DNA from: Nephrocerus scutellatus
Lineage: Eukaryota; Arthropoda; Insecta; Diptera; Pipunculidae
Direction of reading: 5' to 3'
Assembly: GCA_947095585.1 (NCBI GenBank)
Contig: OX352763.1
Coordinates: 114,183,908-114,247,907, forward strand
Length of the DNA stretch: 64,000 nucleotides
A program made the translations under genes and the position numbers. Positions 1 to 8,756 of this stretch are shown one piece after another (within the stretch, counting starts at the first letter, position 1; each line of letters starts with the position of its first letter). Under the pieces are notes generated by a model. It saw nothing but the letters and a program-made list of their open reading frames with translations. It had not been told where the DNA came from and searched no databases.

Positions 1-39
1 TCTTCAAAGAACGTCAACGAAGCATCTTTCCTATTCATC

Positions 40-140
40 ATCATCATCATCATCATATTTGACTCTACAACCGAAGTCTGGTCCTGGCCTCCCAAAAAAA
101 TATCTTCAGCAGTCCCGAGCTCAAGCCGATGTCTTTAAGT
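40..140 (-). repeat. RTE retrotransposon 3' end fragment with (ATG)n tail
   Basis: Read on the minus strand, this matches the 3' end of the long RTE-type element at 5,345-5,435 (GGGACCGGTGGAGAG-like block, then CGGACC and GGTTGTAGAGCCAAATAT). It is followed by a run of CAT/ATG trinucleotides (about 40-57). Short tandem-repeat tails are typical of RTE-clade elements. It is a 5'-truncated, noncoding remnant. Confidence 0.7.
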
Positions 141-199
141 TCTATTCTACAACAAAGAAGAATTGGAAAAGAAGTTTTTATCAGCCAAGAAGAGGTCAC

Positions 200-480
200 A
201 TACAAACCTAATCCATAAAAAGTTAAAATGTTTCATGCAAATCGGAGTTCCACAGCATACGTGCACAGTTTGAATAAAATCGGGTTAATTTTGAAGAAAT
301 TGATGTGGGAGCCTGTATATAGAGACCCTGGGGCCAGATTCTTTCCAAATATATAGAAAGTGTTGTCATTGGAGATACACCTGTGTGTAATTAACATCAT
401 CTTATTTGGCTCCACAACCTGTCCGGTCCGGTCCTGGCCTCCCTGTGTGTAAAGTTTGAAAAAAATCACGTTTTAGAAAA
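200..480. repeat. Noncoding dispersed repeat, family A, copy 1
   Basis: The copy contains the phrases AAAATGTTTCATGCAAATCGG, AGTTTGAATAAAATCGGG and AGAAAGTGTTGTCATTGGAG. Similar text recurs near 15,955-16,070, 25,290-25,640 and, inverted, at 47,190-47,560. No coding frame is shared between copies, so this is a nonautonomous or noncoding family of unknown class. A 52-bp RTE tail is inserted in it (separate entry). Confidence 0.6.
391..442 (-). mobile_element. 52-bp severely 5'-truncated RTE insertion with 10-bp target duplication
   Basis: The segment reads, on the minus strand, as the last bases of the RTE family (GGACCGGACC, GTTGTGGAGCCAAATA) followed by an ATGATG tail. It is flanked by perfect CTGTGTGTAA copies at 381-390 and 443-452. 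These interrupt the family A repeat, whose uninterrupted text (CTGTGTGTAAAGTTTGAA) continues after the second copy. This is what target-primed reverse transcription leaves behind. Confidence 0.75.
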
Positions 481-835
481 TGGATTAATTATTTATTATT
501 TAGCGAGTTAAGTTAATACATATAGAAAATTTAAAACCTAATAACATTGTATATACGTAAAATATAAAAAAATGAAGAAAAAAAAACCTTAAAAAACAGA
601 GCAAATGTGTTTTTATTTAGTAAAGCTTTTCCTTCTTTTCACGCCCATCTAGCCAAGAAATCTTTTGTTTTGCCTGACCAATCACTGCATTTCATTGGAA
701 AAATTCAGTAATATTGTGAAAATATGCTAAGCTGCGCCTACTTTTATCAGAATCTGCCCATAAACATATGCTTAGCCAAACAATTGGCTTGACCACACCA
801 ATAATTATAAGGGGGTGCTCAACCTGCGATATTTA
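481..835. other. AT-rich stretch, no gene seen
   Basis: The stretch is AT-rich with poly-A runs near 570-590. I see no conserved coding frame or repeat match inside the window. Confidence 0.5.
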
Positions 836-1670
836 GAACGAAATTTCGAATAGTCACGCCCATGAAACCATTACCACCACAATTTTCATTTATTTTATTC
901 GATTAAAAGTCGGACGGCCACGCCCACTTTCAATAAGTCACGCCCATTTGGGCGTTTTTCACGCAAAAATTACACAGGGCTACGCCCATTTTCAGTAAGC
1001 CACGCCCATTTGGGATTTTTTACTCGGATAAATTGGACTGGCCACGCCCATTTTTGGTAATCCACGCCCATTTTTGATAAGCCACGCCCACTTCGTTGTT
1101 TTTATTGATAAAAATGCGAAAGGCCACGCCCATTTTTCATAAGACACACCCATTTTCAATAAACCACGCCCATTTGGGCGTTTTTCGTGTAAAAATTACG
1201 TATAGCCCCGCCCATTTTCAGCAAGACACGCCCACTTGGGATTTTTATTCCGTAAAAATTCGACTGACCACGCCCATTTTTCATAAAACCACGCCCACTT
1301 TGGTGTTTTTATCGATACCCACTTTCAATAAGCCACGCCCATTTGGGCGTTTTTCATGTAAAAATTACGCATAGCCCCGCCCATTTTCAGCAAGCCACGC
1401 CCACTTGGGATTTTTAATCCGTAAAAATTCGACTAACCACGCCCGTTTTTCATCAAGCCACGCCCACTTTGGTGTTTTTATCTATAACAATTCGACAGGC
1501 CACACCCACTTTCATTAGACACGCCCATTTAAGGGGTTTTCAGGGAAAAACTACACATCGCCCCGCCCAATTTCAGTACGCCACGCCCACTTGAGTTTTT
1601 TTATTCTGCCAAAATTCGACTGGCCACGCCCCTTTTCTGCAACCACGTCCACTTTAGTGTTTTATTCAAT
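836..1670. repeat. Tandem array of CCACGCCCA motifs
   Basis: About two dozen CCACGCCCA or close variants (CCCCGCCCA, CACACCCA) recur every 20-35 bp. They are separated by short spacers such as TTTTCAATAAG, TTTTCAGCAAG and TTTGGGCGTTTTTC. A larger pattern is visible: the block with GGGCGTTTTTC then AAAAATTACG then AGCCCCGCCCA repeats at about 950, 1,176, 1,345 and 1,534. The motif is a GC-box-like CACGCCC sequence, the kind bound by Sp/KLF zinc-finger proteins. Whether it is bound is unknown. The + strand reading frame through it is a by-product of the repeats, not a gene. Confidence 0.85.
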
Positions 1671-1685
1671 AAAAAATTTAGGCTT

Positions 1686-1750
1686 TCGAGTTCGTAAAGG
1701 ATTTTTCAAATAAAACACAACACAAGTTTATTAGTTTATAAATTACAACT
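1686..1750 (-). repeat. Short repeat shared (inverted) with 58,858-58,925
   Basis: The reverse complement matches the end of the LTR-like block near 58.9 kb: a stretch with AATAAACTTGTGTTTTATTTG-type text, then AATCCTTTACGAACTCGAAA. AATAAA plus a T/G-rich flank resembles a polyadenylation region, as found in LTRs. It is too short to classify here. Confidence 0.55.
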
Positions 1751-2164
1751 TTATTAAACAAACGGAAAAAAATATCAAAAGTTCACAATTTTATACGCCT
1801 TTTGTCCATCTATGCACCCATGGCGACAACTACTACTAACTACTTTTCGATACAATATCATATACACCAACCAATCCATCGGGCGTTCAGCCATCAGCAG
1901 AATAGGGGGAATAACACAAAATGCATTAGAATTGCAAGTGGCCGTAATTATCTCTTACTGGTGAAAGTGCGATCAAACCTCCACGTGGTGTCCACCGGTA
2001 TTTTTTCCCCAATACAGGAAAAGCTGAATGATCGGGATAGTCCCTTCAAAGTAAGGTTGGTGGGAGGCCAATAACCTCGCCCGTAAAAATTTTTTATTAC
2101 GGAACCAAAAATTAGCCTTGGATAGATATACTGATGAACGACGACGACTACGGCAACGAAAACG

Positions 2165-2870
2165 GCTAAACGATTTAAGAATTTTCTCATGGAACGTACG
2201 CTCAATGTATTGGGTTTGAGCTGCATAGAAGCTAGCCGATACCCTGTCTAAATAGAAGGCTGACATAACAGCAATGGACGGGGAATGGCATCTTACAAAA
2301 ATCAGAATTTGACATACATTACAGCAAGACATCATGGGCTCGGGGTGGGGTTTCTAGTCAGCAGTTAAAGCAGTAAACGTTCACGCACCTGCAGAGGATT
2401 CCCCAGATGATGAAAAAGAAGAGTTCTTTCAATCCGTCGAACGGGAACTCCATTCCTGCACTCAGTATGATGTAAAAATCATTCTGGGGGATATGAATGC
2501 TAAAATAGGTAGGGATCCAGTATTCAGGCAGTACATTGGCACCCATAGTTTACCAACACAAGAACACTAATTTCAATGGACAATGAGTCTGAGATGGCTG
2601 CAAACAATAATTCGGTCGTGCAATCTCCTGATGGAGCCACTCGCAACCATATAGACCACGAGTTTATAGAACGTCGCAACAACACGAACCTGATGACGGT
2701 ACGAACGTACCGAAAGCCAACGTCGACTCGGACCACTATCTTGTTGGTATGCTGTTCCGAGCGAGGATTGCATTATCACGAAAGACTGCATCCGCGAATC
2801 AGATTCGAGTCGACAGGGCTGCCTTTCGCAACGAAGAGATCAGAAACAACTACGGTCAAACGATAGGACT
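2165..2870 (+). pseudogene. RTE endonuclease domain, broken
   Basis: The broken frames contain FSWNVRS near 2,180, then an EDSPDDEKEEFFQSVERELHS-like stretch near 2,390-2,460. These are followed by an IILGDMNAKIGR motif near 2,480-2,515 and an IDHEFIERRNNTNLMTVRTY stretch near 2,650-2,710. They correspond to the asparagine/acidic motifs and the SDHYLV region of AP-like endonucleases that nick the target for reverse transcription. Several frameshifts separate them, and the SDHYLV block is only approximate near 2,735-2,750. The copy at 22,165-22,990 preserves the same order more clearly. It is not functional. Confidence 0.7.
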
Positions 2871-2885
2871 CACCCTGGGGCTGAG

Positions 2886-3275
2886 ATGTCAGGCATAGAA
2901 GAGAAGAGAAGGACACGCATTAAAAATACTGTCATTAGTACTAGATGGAGTCCATCTAAGGCAGTTGTCATAGATATCGGAACGACTGGTTCAATGAAGA
3001 ATGTTGCGTACCGAGCAATGCAACAATCTCACAGAACGCGGACACGCAAAGATGAATATAAAGAGCTCAGAAGGTATGAAAAAACAGTTAATCGGCGAAA
3101 GAAAGCAGCCTGGGAGAAGAATCTCCTCCCTGAACTAGAACAGTACGGAGAGCAAGGACCGCACAAGGTGCGGAAGTTCTACCAAAGAGTCCGCCGTTTT
3201 ACGCAATATACACCGCGTTGCACATACTGCAAGGACAAAGAGGGTAATCTGATCGCCGATCACAAAGGCATCTAA
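2886..3275 (+). pseudogene. RTE linker between endonuclease and reverse transcriptase
   Basis: This open frame of about 129 residues encodes a basic region (YRAMQQSHRTRTRKDEYKEL, RRKKAAWEKN). It ends with CTYCKDKEGNLIADHKGI, the usual stretch just before the RT domain of RTE-like elements (a new strand of sense 'untemplated clause, then E-x-x-RWxEHF'). The ERWEEHFHELLN block follows at 3,276-3,311 after a stop. It forms part of the decayed copy 1 and is not a host gene. Confidence 0.6.
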
Positions 3276-3329
3276 GAGCGATGGGAAGAGCACTTTCATG
3301 AGTTGCTAAATGGCCAGTTAACTGAGGAG

Positions 3330-5440
3330 TTGGTGGTTCAACCAATGACCGAAGACCATGCTGCCGCCAACAAGTATAGACGAAGTTAGCAGAGCGATAA
3401 ATTGCCTCAAAAGTAATAAAGCCCCGGGATCTGATGGGATCCCAGCGGAACTGATAAAAATAGGAGGCCCCACATTACACCAAGCAATACATGAAATAAT
3501 AGTGCAAGTATGGGAGGAGAAGCTATGCCAGAAGACTGGCGAAGAAGCGTCCTGTGTCCCAGACAAATCTCCTGTGGGGGTTTCAATTGCATCTTAACCT
3601 ATAGATGTTTGGGGTGCTGGGCTTTACCACGGGATATTAATAAGGGCCGCGGGTACTTTGAAGTGGACTACTGGTACTTAGAAGAACCTTAGGGGCTACT
3701 CTTTGTATTTAGTAGCTCATTTCGTATACAATGGGTCAGAGGGAAGGGCCTGGAATAGTTTCTATCCCAGACGGCTTATGATAAGGCGCAATCCTAGTGT
3801 CAAATGATGGGCTTCGAGATTCCGGACAATGTGCTGCCAGGGTTGGCATTTCCTAAGCACAGGCAGTAATACTGAACGGACTAAGTCCCTTGATGGCAGA
3901 CCTCACCATATGCTCGCGTTGGTACCGCGGGAGTTGTCCGTCCCCACAGACCAGGTTTGGCCGTAAGGTTGACCGGTCTAAGGACAACTGTGATTGAGGA
4001 CCTAGCTCGTTCTGGTGATGCAACACGGGGGCTTACGGTTTACTCTCGAAGGGAGGACCGCTAAATAGGAATAGATCAAAGAGCATGCTTAATGGCGAAA
4101 GCCAGGTTCGTCCCACTCTATGAATGATGTGCGCCATACATAAGAAAGGAAATATCACAAAATGCAGCAATTATCGTGGTATAACGTTCTTGAGTACCGC
4201 GTATAAGATTTTCTCCTCTATCCTTCAAAACAGGATAGCCCCATACGGTTAATTCACCATTGGTCCATACCAGTATGGCTTAATCCCAGACAAACCAACA
4301 ACTGATAAGATTTACACCCTTAAGCAGGTGATGGAAAAATTTCTAGAGTTTCAAAACTCACTACCCCATCTTTTTATTGACTTTAAAGCCGCCTATGATA
4401 GCATAGCCAGAATAGAACTTTATAAAGCTATGAGAGAATTCGGCATTCCAAATAAACTGACACGAGTATGTAGGTTGACCAAGACCAATGTTATAACCCA
4501 AGCGAAAATATCCGGATCACTATCAACCCCATTCAACATCTATAACGGGCTCCGACAAGGGGATGCGTCCTCTTCAACATGGCGTAGGAGAAAGTGATCC
4601 GAGACTCTGACGTAACGGCGAGGGGAACAATCCGCTATAAGTCCATTCAGATACTGGCTTACGCAGACGACATCGACATCGTTGGTAGAAACCAAAGAGC
4701 TGTACAGAAAGCTTTCATCCAGATCGAGCGGGCAGCACGAAATCTGGAGCTGCACATAAATGAGAGCAAAACAAAGTACATGGTGGCCACATCTGCGAGT
4801 AGACGATCCAACATTGGTCCCTCAATTAAAATAGTGGAGCGCTAATTCGAAGTAAAGCAATCCTTTAACTATCTCAGGTCAATTGTAGCAGCCGATAACA
4901 GCATTGAACAAGAAATACGCGCACGGTTGCTTAAAGCCAACAAAGCCTACTATAGTCTGTCAAGACTCTTCAAATCTAGGAACTTAACCATAAAATCCAA
5001 GCTGCTGGTATATAAGACAATGGTCATACCAGTACTTACATATGGATCCGAGACTTGGGTGCTTAGCAAAAAGCATTCTGACCTCTTAGCCGCGTTCGAG
5101 AGAAAAGTCTTACGGAGAATTGTTGGCCCCGTATGTGAGGAAGGAGACTCTATAATGATGAGACTCGTAGAGTGTTAACGCGATGTCGACATCGTGAAGA
5201 TGAAGATGTCCGGTGGGCAGAACACCTAGCTTACATGAGCGAAGAGGATCTTGCTCGGAAAGTCCTTTGCGGTAGGATTTATGGAGCCCGCCAAGCTTAC
5301 GCTGGGTGTAGACCAGGACACCCAGAGTTCAGGTTTGCAAAACTGGATGACATCGGCTCAAAATCGGGACCGGTGGAGAGACTTTTTGTGGGAGGCTCGG
5401 ACCGGACCCTGGTTGTAGAGCCAAATATGTTGATGATCTG
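3330..5440 (+). pseudogene. RTE reverse transcriptase and C-terminal region, broken
   Basis: RT blocks in order: IDEVSRAINCLKSNKAPGSD and GIPAELIK (3,367-3,460); then, after an insertion, KKGNITKCSNYRGITFLST (4,140-4,200), FIDFKAAYDSIARIELYKAM (4,372-4,430) with the motif A aspartate, NGLRQGD (4,543-4,563), and AYADDIDIVGRNQRAV (4,660-4,705) with the catalytic DD pair. The thumb (LLKANKAYYSLSRLF... YGSETWVL, 4,927-5,060) follows. The C-terminal part has EEDLARKVLCGRIYGARQ (5,240-5,295) and FRFAKLDDIGSKSGP. Stops, shifts and the 570-bp insertion disable it. Confidence 0.8.
3555..4130. mobile_element. Insertion of unknown class inside the RTE reverse transcriptase
   Basis: The RT frame runs to WRRSVLCP near 3,560 and resumes with HKKGNITKCSNYRG at 4,140, leaving about 570 bp foreign to the element. 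The insert shares GTATTTAGTAGC and CCTGGAATAGTTTCTATCC with the LINE remnant at 33,090-33,165, suggesting it derives from that family. I could not identify clean target duplications. Confidence 0.5.
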
Positions 5441-5463
5441 TGAACTCAGCCAATGCGCTATAT

Positions 5464-6588
5464 TATAAAGGGTCCGCCAAATAACTTTTTTTTTTTGAAA
5501 ATGCTATAAAAAAAAACTACTGAATATTTTGTCAAATTTCTTTTTTTATTTGAAAGTACAATCCTTCCGGTAACAAATAATAGTCCAACGGTGTCAAATC
5601 GCAGCTCCGAGGTGGCCAAACGACATCAACGGCTGATCTGCGGCTGATAATGCGATCTTCAAAAACAGGGCGCAAAACATCGAGTGTAGCTTCGGCTGTG
5701 TGGCACGTAGCGCCGTCCTGTTGAAACCAAATGTTGCCAATATCCTCCTCTTCAATTTTTGTGAACAAAAATTCGTTCAACATGGCCCGATAACGATCGC
5801 CATTGACTGTAACGGCCACTCCGTGCTCATTTTCGAAGAAAAATGGCCCAATTATGCCTCTGGACCAAAATCCGCACCAAACAGTGACTCGTTTTGGGTG
5901 TACTGGCTTTTCATTGTATGCGTGCGGGTTTTCTGTGCCCCAAATGCGACAATTTTCCTTGTTTACATACCCGCCAAGATCAAAATAAGCTTCATCCGAA
6001 AAGATGATTTTTTTGGCAAAATCGGCATCTTCTGTAAGTCGATCGCAGGCCCACTCAGCGAAGCGAAAACGCATTGGATGGTCAGTTGGCTTCAACTCCT
6101 GAACCAATTGGACTTTGTATGGCGTCATACCAAGGTCTTTATGCAAAATTCGTCTCAATGATGTCTCCGAAATGTTCAATTGTTGAGAACGACGGTGAAT
6201 TGATGTTGATGGCGCTTCACGCACACTTTCTGCCACAGCATCAATATTCTCGGGTGTACGCACTGTTTTTGGCTTTTCACGCTTTGGTTTATCGATGAGG
6301 ATGCCAGTTTCTTTCACTTTTTTCACAAGATAACGAACATACGGAGCTGACGGTGCTTCTCTTCTTCCAAAATCCGTACGCAATTTTCGCACACATTCTG
6401 CAACATTACCATGATTTTCAAAGTAATGTCGCAATATTTCCCAGCGTTGTTCAAGCGTATACACAACCATATTCGTTCAGCGGAAGGATACAACTAATTA
6501 TTTGTCAAATCAGACATGAGCTAAGTGTTACCATTCACGAAATAAGCACTAGTTGAAAAAAAAAACTTTAGATGGCGGACCCTTTATA
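5464..6588 (-). mobile_element. rosa-like mariner (DD41D-type) element, copy 1, internally deleted
   Basis: The ends are inverted repeats beginning TATAAAGGGTCCGCCA (5,464 region) and ending TGGCGGACCCTTTATA (6,588), with a T/A-run just inside each. TA dinucleotides at both borders fit the usual TA target duplication, although the TATA palindrome hides the exact edge. The element is nearly identical to copy 2 at 13,251-14,561 but lacks 191 bp of the transposase 3' region. The break joins two ACAA tetranucleotides, as expected from a microhomology deletion. Confidence 0.9.
5532..6470 (-). pseudogene. rosa-like mariner transposase, C-terminally truncated
   Basis: The open frame encodes 312 residues with a stop-free start at MVVYTLEQRW. 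Residues 1-110 form the paired helix-turn-helix DNA-binding region (for example RRSQQLNISETSLRRILHKD at 93-112). Residue D159 (IIFSDEAYF) and D252 (WFQQDGATCH) are the first two catalytic acids. The third motif SCDLTPLDYY follows at 289-298. Two extra residues (SA, 279-280) precede VDVVWPPRSCD compared with copy 2, widening the D-to-D spacing. After DYY the frame runs into noncoding sequence (LLPEGLYFQIKKEI) because of the 191-bp deletion, so the C-terminal 65 or so residues are missing. The family cuts and pastes DNA at TA sites. This copy is probably inactive. Confidence 0.88.
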
Positions 6589-6848
6589 TCGTGTCGTGCG
6601 ATGAAATTACATCGATCGTGTCTACTATATCCCTATATTCCTCTTATTATTTAACTCGTTTGGATTTTAAGCATGCAGATTAACCTTTATTCTTTCAATC
6701 ACAGGTTTCAAAGAAGTATAACTTCTACCTTCAGTCGACCCACCCCCTTTTTTTTAATCAAATATAGATAAAGGTACGAACTGGTCTTTTAACTTTAAAT
6801 GCCACCCTAAGGCCACCCGCATATTGAGCACAGTATAGTGCAGCCATG

Positions 6849-7134
6849 TGGGCGCCGTGGCTTAGTGGAAATGCGCGTGGCTACTGTGCAGGAGATTCGT
6901 GGTTCGAATCCCAGTAACACCAAAAGTATTTTCACGGTGTCCCACCTCTCGCGTTTGGGTGACAAACGTTCCGAGAGTAATTACTTGTCACGGAAAGCTT
7001 CTCAATTCGCCGTTCGGAGCCGGCCTTAAATTGTAGGTCCCTTCCATTTGTGTCCAAAAACATAAATGCGCAACACAAATGGTCGCGAGAAGCTAGGCCT
7101 TGGACAGCAATGGTCTGTCGCGCCGAATATTATT
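6849..7134 (+). mobile_element. tRNA-derived SINE, copy A (longest)
   Basis: The tRNA-like head has an A box (TGGCTTAGTGG, 6,858-6,868) and a B box (GGTTCGAATCC, 6,901-6,911), the internal RNA polymerase III promoter. The body continues with ACACCAAAAGTATTTTCACGG, GACAAACGTTCCGAGAG and GGAAAGCTTCTCAATTCGCCG, then AGGCCTTGGACAGCAATGG and GTCTGTCGCGCC, ending in an AATATTATT tail. Related copies lie at 11,957, 33,714 (minus) and 45,592 (minus). It is transcribed by Pol III, if at all, and mobilised by LINE machinery. It is not a functional tRNA: the body does not fold past the B box as a tRNA 3' half with an acceptor stem. Confidence 0.85.
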
Positions 7135-7520
7135 CAAAGTGCAGCCGCGGTTTTAAGGGTACACAATGTTAGGACAGAATGCCGCAGTGTGCGTCATGCA
7201 TGCCCCAAAAACATCGGCTACGCTATACTGCGCTGTGCTGCTTACTCTCAATATGCGCCTAACCTAAACGTTGTTCTATGTATACTCTACGTTCACAGAT
7301 ACACTTCGAAAACAAATCGCCTAACCGCAAGACCAACCCTTAAACAAAACCTACAAATAATTTTAATGGGAATTTCGCTCAAAGTTCCATGAAAACTGAA
7401 AATTTCCATGTTTTTCAGACTTTAGAGTGACAAATGTGTTTTCTAGATCAGAACGGAAAAAGAAATCATCCTCTGGAATTTCCAAAGTATAGTGTGACTA
7501 ACAAAGAGCAATCACTATCA
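7135..7520. other. No gene seen
   Basis: Low-similarity sequence after the SINE tail. A plus-strand open frame (7,066-7,392) overlaps the SINE and shows no recognisable domain. Confidence 0.4.
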
Positions 7521-7523
7521 CTC

Positions 7524-7638
7524 GGTATACCCAGTACACACAGTACACTAAGTACACCCAGTACACCCTGAATATAGTGAGTATACTGGTTGAACTGGGT
7601 GTATTGGGTGTACTGGGTGTACTGGGTATACTCACTAA
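7524..7638. repeat. Imperfect inverted repeat of GTACACCCA-type units
   Basis: The left arm (7,524-7,569) reads GTATACCCAGTACAC and continues with CAGTACACTAAGTACACCCA. The right arm (7,594-7,631) is its complement-type text GGGTGTACTGGGTGTACTGG then GTATAC. A second nested pair (AGTGAGTATACTGG near 7,576 and GGTATACTCACT near 7,626) adds to the palindromy. The arms are themselves tandem units of about 10 bp, so the whole could extrude as a hairpin or cruciform. Confidence 0.75.
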
Positions 7639-7639
7639 C

Positions 7640-8756
7640 ACCAATACTTGTTAAGAAGATTTGTTTTTAACAAAATAAATAGTTTGACTCCTCTTAGAGG
7701 GTCTCCAATCTTGTTTTCCCCCACATACTCTATTTAATTATCTAATTTATTGCTACAAATGATTAATAAATAGTTATTACTAACTGAATTGGAAATGGCA
7801 TACCAATAATTTTCACGGTCTGTTAAACATTCTCCGACTTGCGGTAGGTAAATGCGAAATACTTTTGCTTTTGAAAGTATTTCAGTGCAAAGTTGGAGAC
7901 AATACGTATCTATTTACACACAGGCCACAAACTTTAACAACAGTACCGTGTGTACAGCAATAACAAACAACAGCAACCACACCACTTTGTTGTTAAATTT
8001 GAATTCCTAGTTTTTTGTCCAAGTTCTCTGATCGAGTTATATGACTAGTTAGCAGACCGTCCGTCCGAATGTCCGCCCGGTTGGTTGTTGGCTGGCGTTC
8101 ATAACAATTGCTAATGTGACTGGCAGTGCACACCGACCTACACACAATAACCAAATCACAGCAGTCATCATAGAATGGAAACTTCCGATTTGCGGTTTTG
8201 TGGCGCAAATGCCAATAACAAAAGCAGCAGACAAGATTATGGAAACAAAAAACAAGCCAACCAAGCAACAGCCTTTAACTTATTCCAATTACAGCTTTAA
8301 GAAAGTGGTTACTATTAGCTGAAGTGGCTATATACGTACTATATACGTACATAAGGTGTGCCGACGTCAAAACGTTCTAAGAGAATGGATTTTTGTTGTT
8401 GTCTTTTAATTGCTTGAAAGGAACAGTTTTCTAGATTTCTACCACCAAAGACATAAGCTATAGGGCTATAGCGTATAGCTATAAGCCACAGCAGTGGTGT
8501 GTATAAATAAACACATTGATAGCAAAAAGATCTCTGTGGTGAGCTTTTGCTCACTTTTTGCGAATATTAATTGTATTACTTAAGACATTCGAATCTTATG
8601 GTAAAGCATTGATCTATATGAGAAATTATTTTCTTTTGTGTGCAGTCGCACAAAAACGAGACCTTTAATGGGAAGGGTAAAACAAAAATCAGTAAGATTC
8701 TATCCTATGCCCCTATGTCATTGCACAAAATCGAGAAAATAAAAAAAAAAATACTG
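7640..8756. other. Unique-looking AT-rich stretch, no gene seen
   Basis: Minus-strand frames of 70-90 codons at 7,993-8,268 contain cysteine-rich, low-complexity translations without a known domain and overlap one another in two frames, so they look like chance. No repeat match was found. Confidence 0.4.

Larger units (their letters stand above)
1795..5445 (+). mobile_element. RTE-type non-LTR retrotransposon, decayed long copy (copy 1)
   Basis: A single plus-strand element carries, in order, a 5' region shared with copy 2 (about 1,880-2,200 versus 22,005-22,310), an AP-like endonuclease, a linker, a reverse transcriptase and a C-terminal region. The 3' end (5,345-5,445) recurs as short fragments elsewhere in the window. 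The endonuclease phrase ILGDMNAKIGR and the RT phrases FIDFKAAYDSI, GLRQGD and AYADDIDI fit the RTE clade. Many stops and frameshifts and a roughly 570-bp insertion (3,555-4,130) make it inactive. The 5' boundary is approximate. Confidence 0.8.

Noticed and set aside
836..1670. CRISPR-like array (regularly spaced CCACGCCCA)
   Set aside because: Units are only 9-10 bp, spacers are themselves repetitive, spacing varies, and the surrounding genome is eukaryotic with introns.
5700..6161. Plus-strand 153-codon frame inside the rosa-like copy (also at 13,673)
   Set aside because: It is the antisense shadow of the transposase, present at the same position in both copies with matching substitutions.
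6849..6920. Functional tRNA gene
   Set aside because: A and B boxes are present, but the 3' half and acceptor stem do not complete a cloverleaf. The same head occurs four times attached to a shared SINE body.
7993..8268. Small cysteine-rich secreted protein on the minus strand
   Set aside because: Two overlapping frames both look cysteine-rich, no signal peptide followed by a regular cysteine pattern was seen, and no splice or promoter context supports it.
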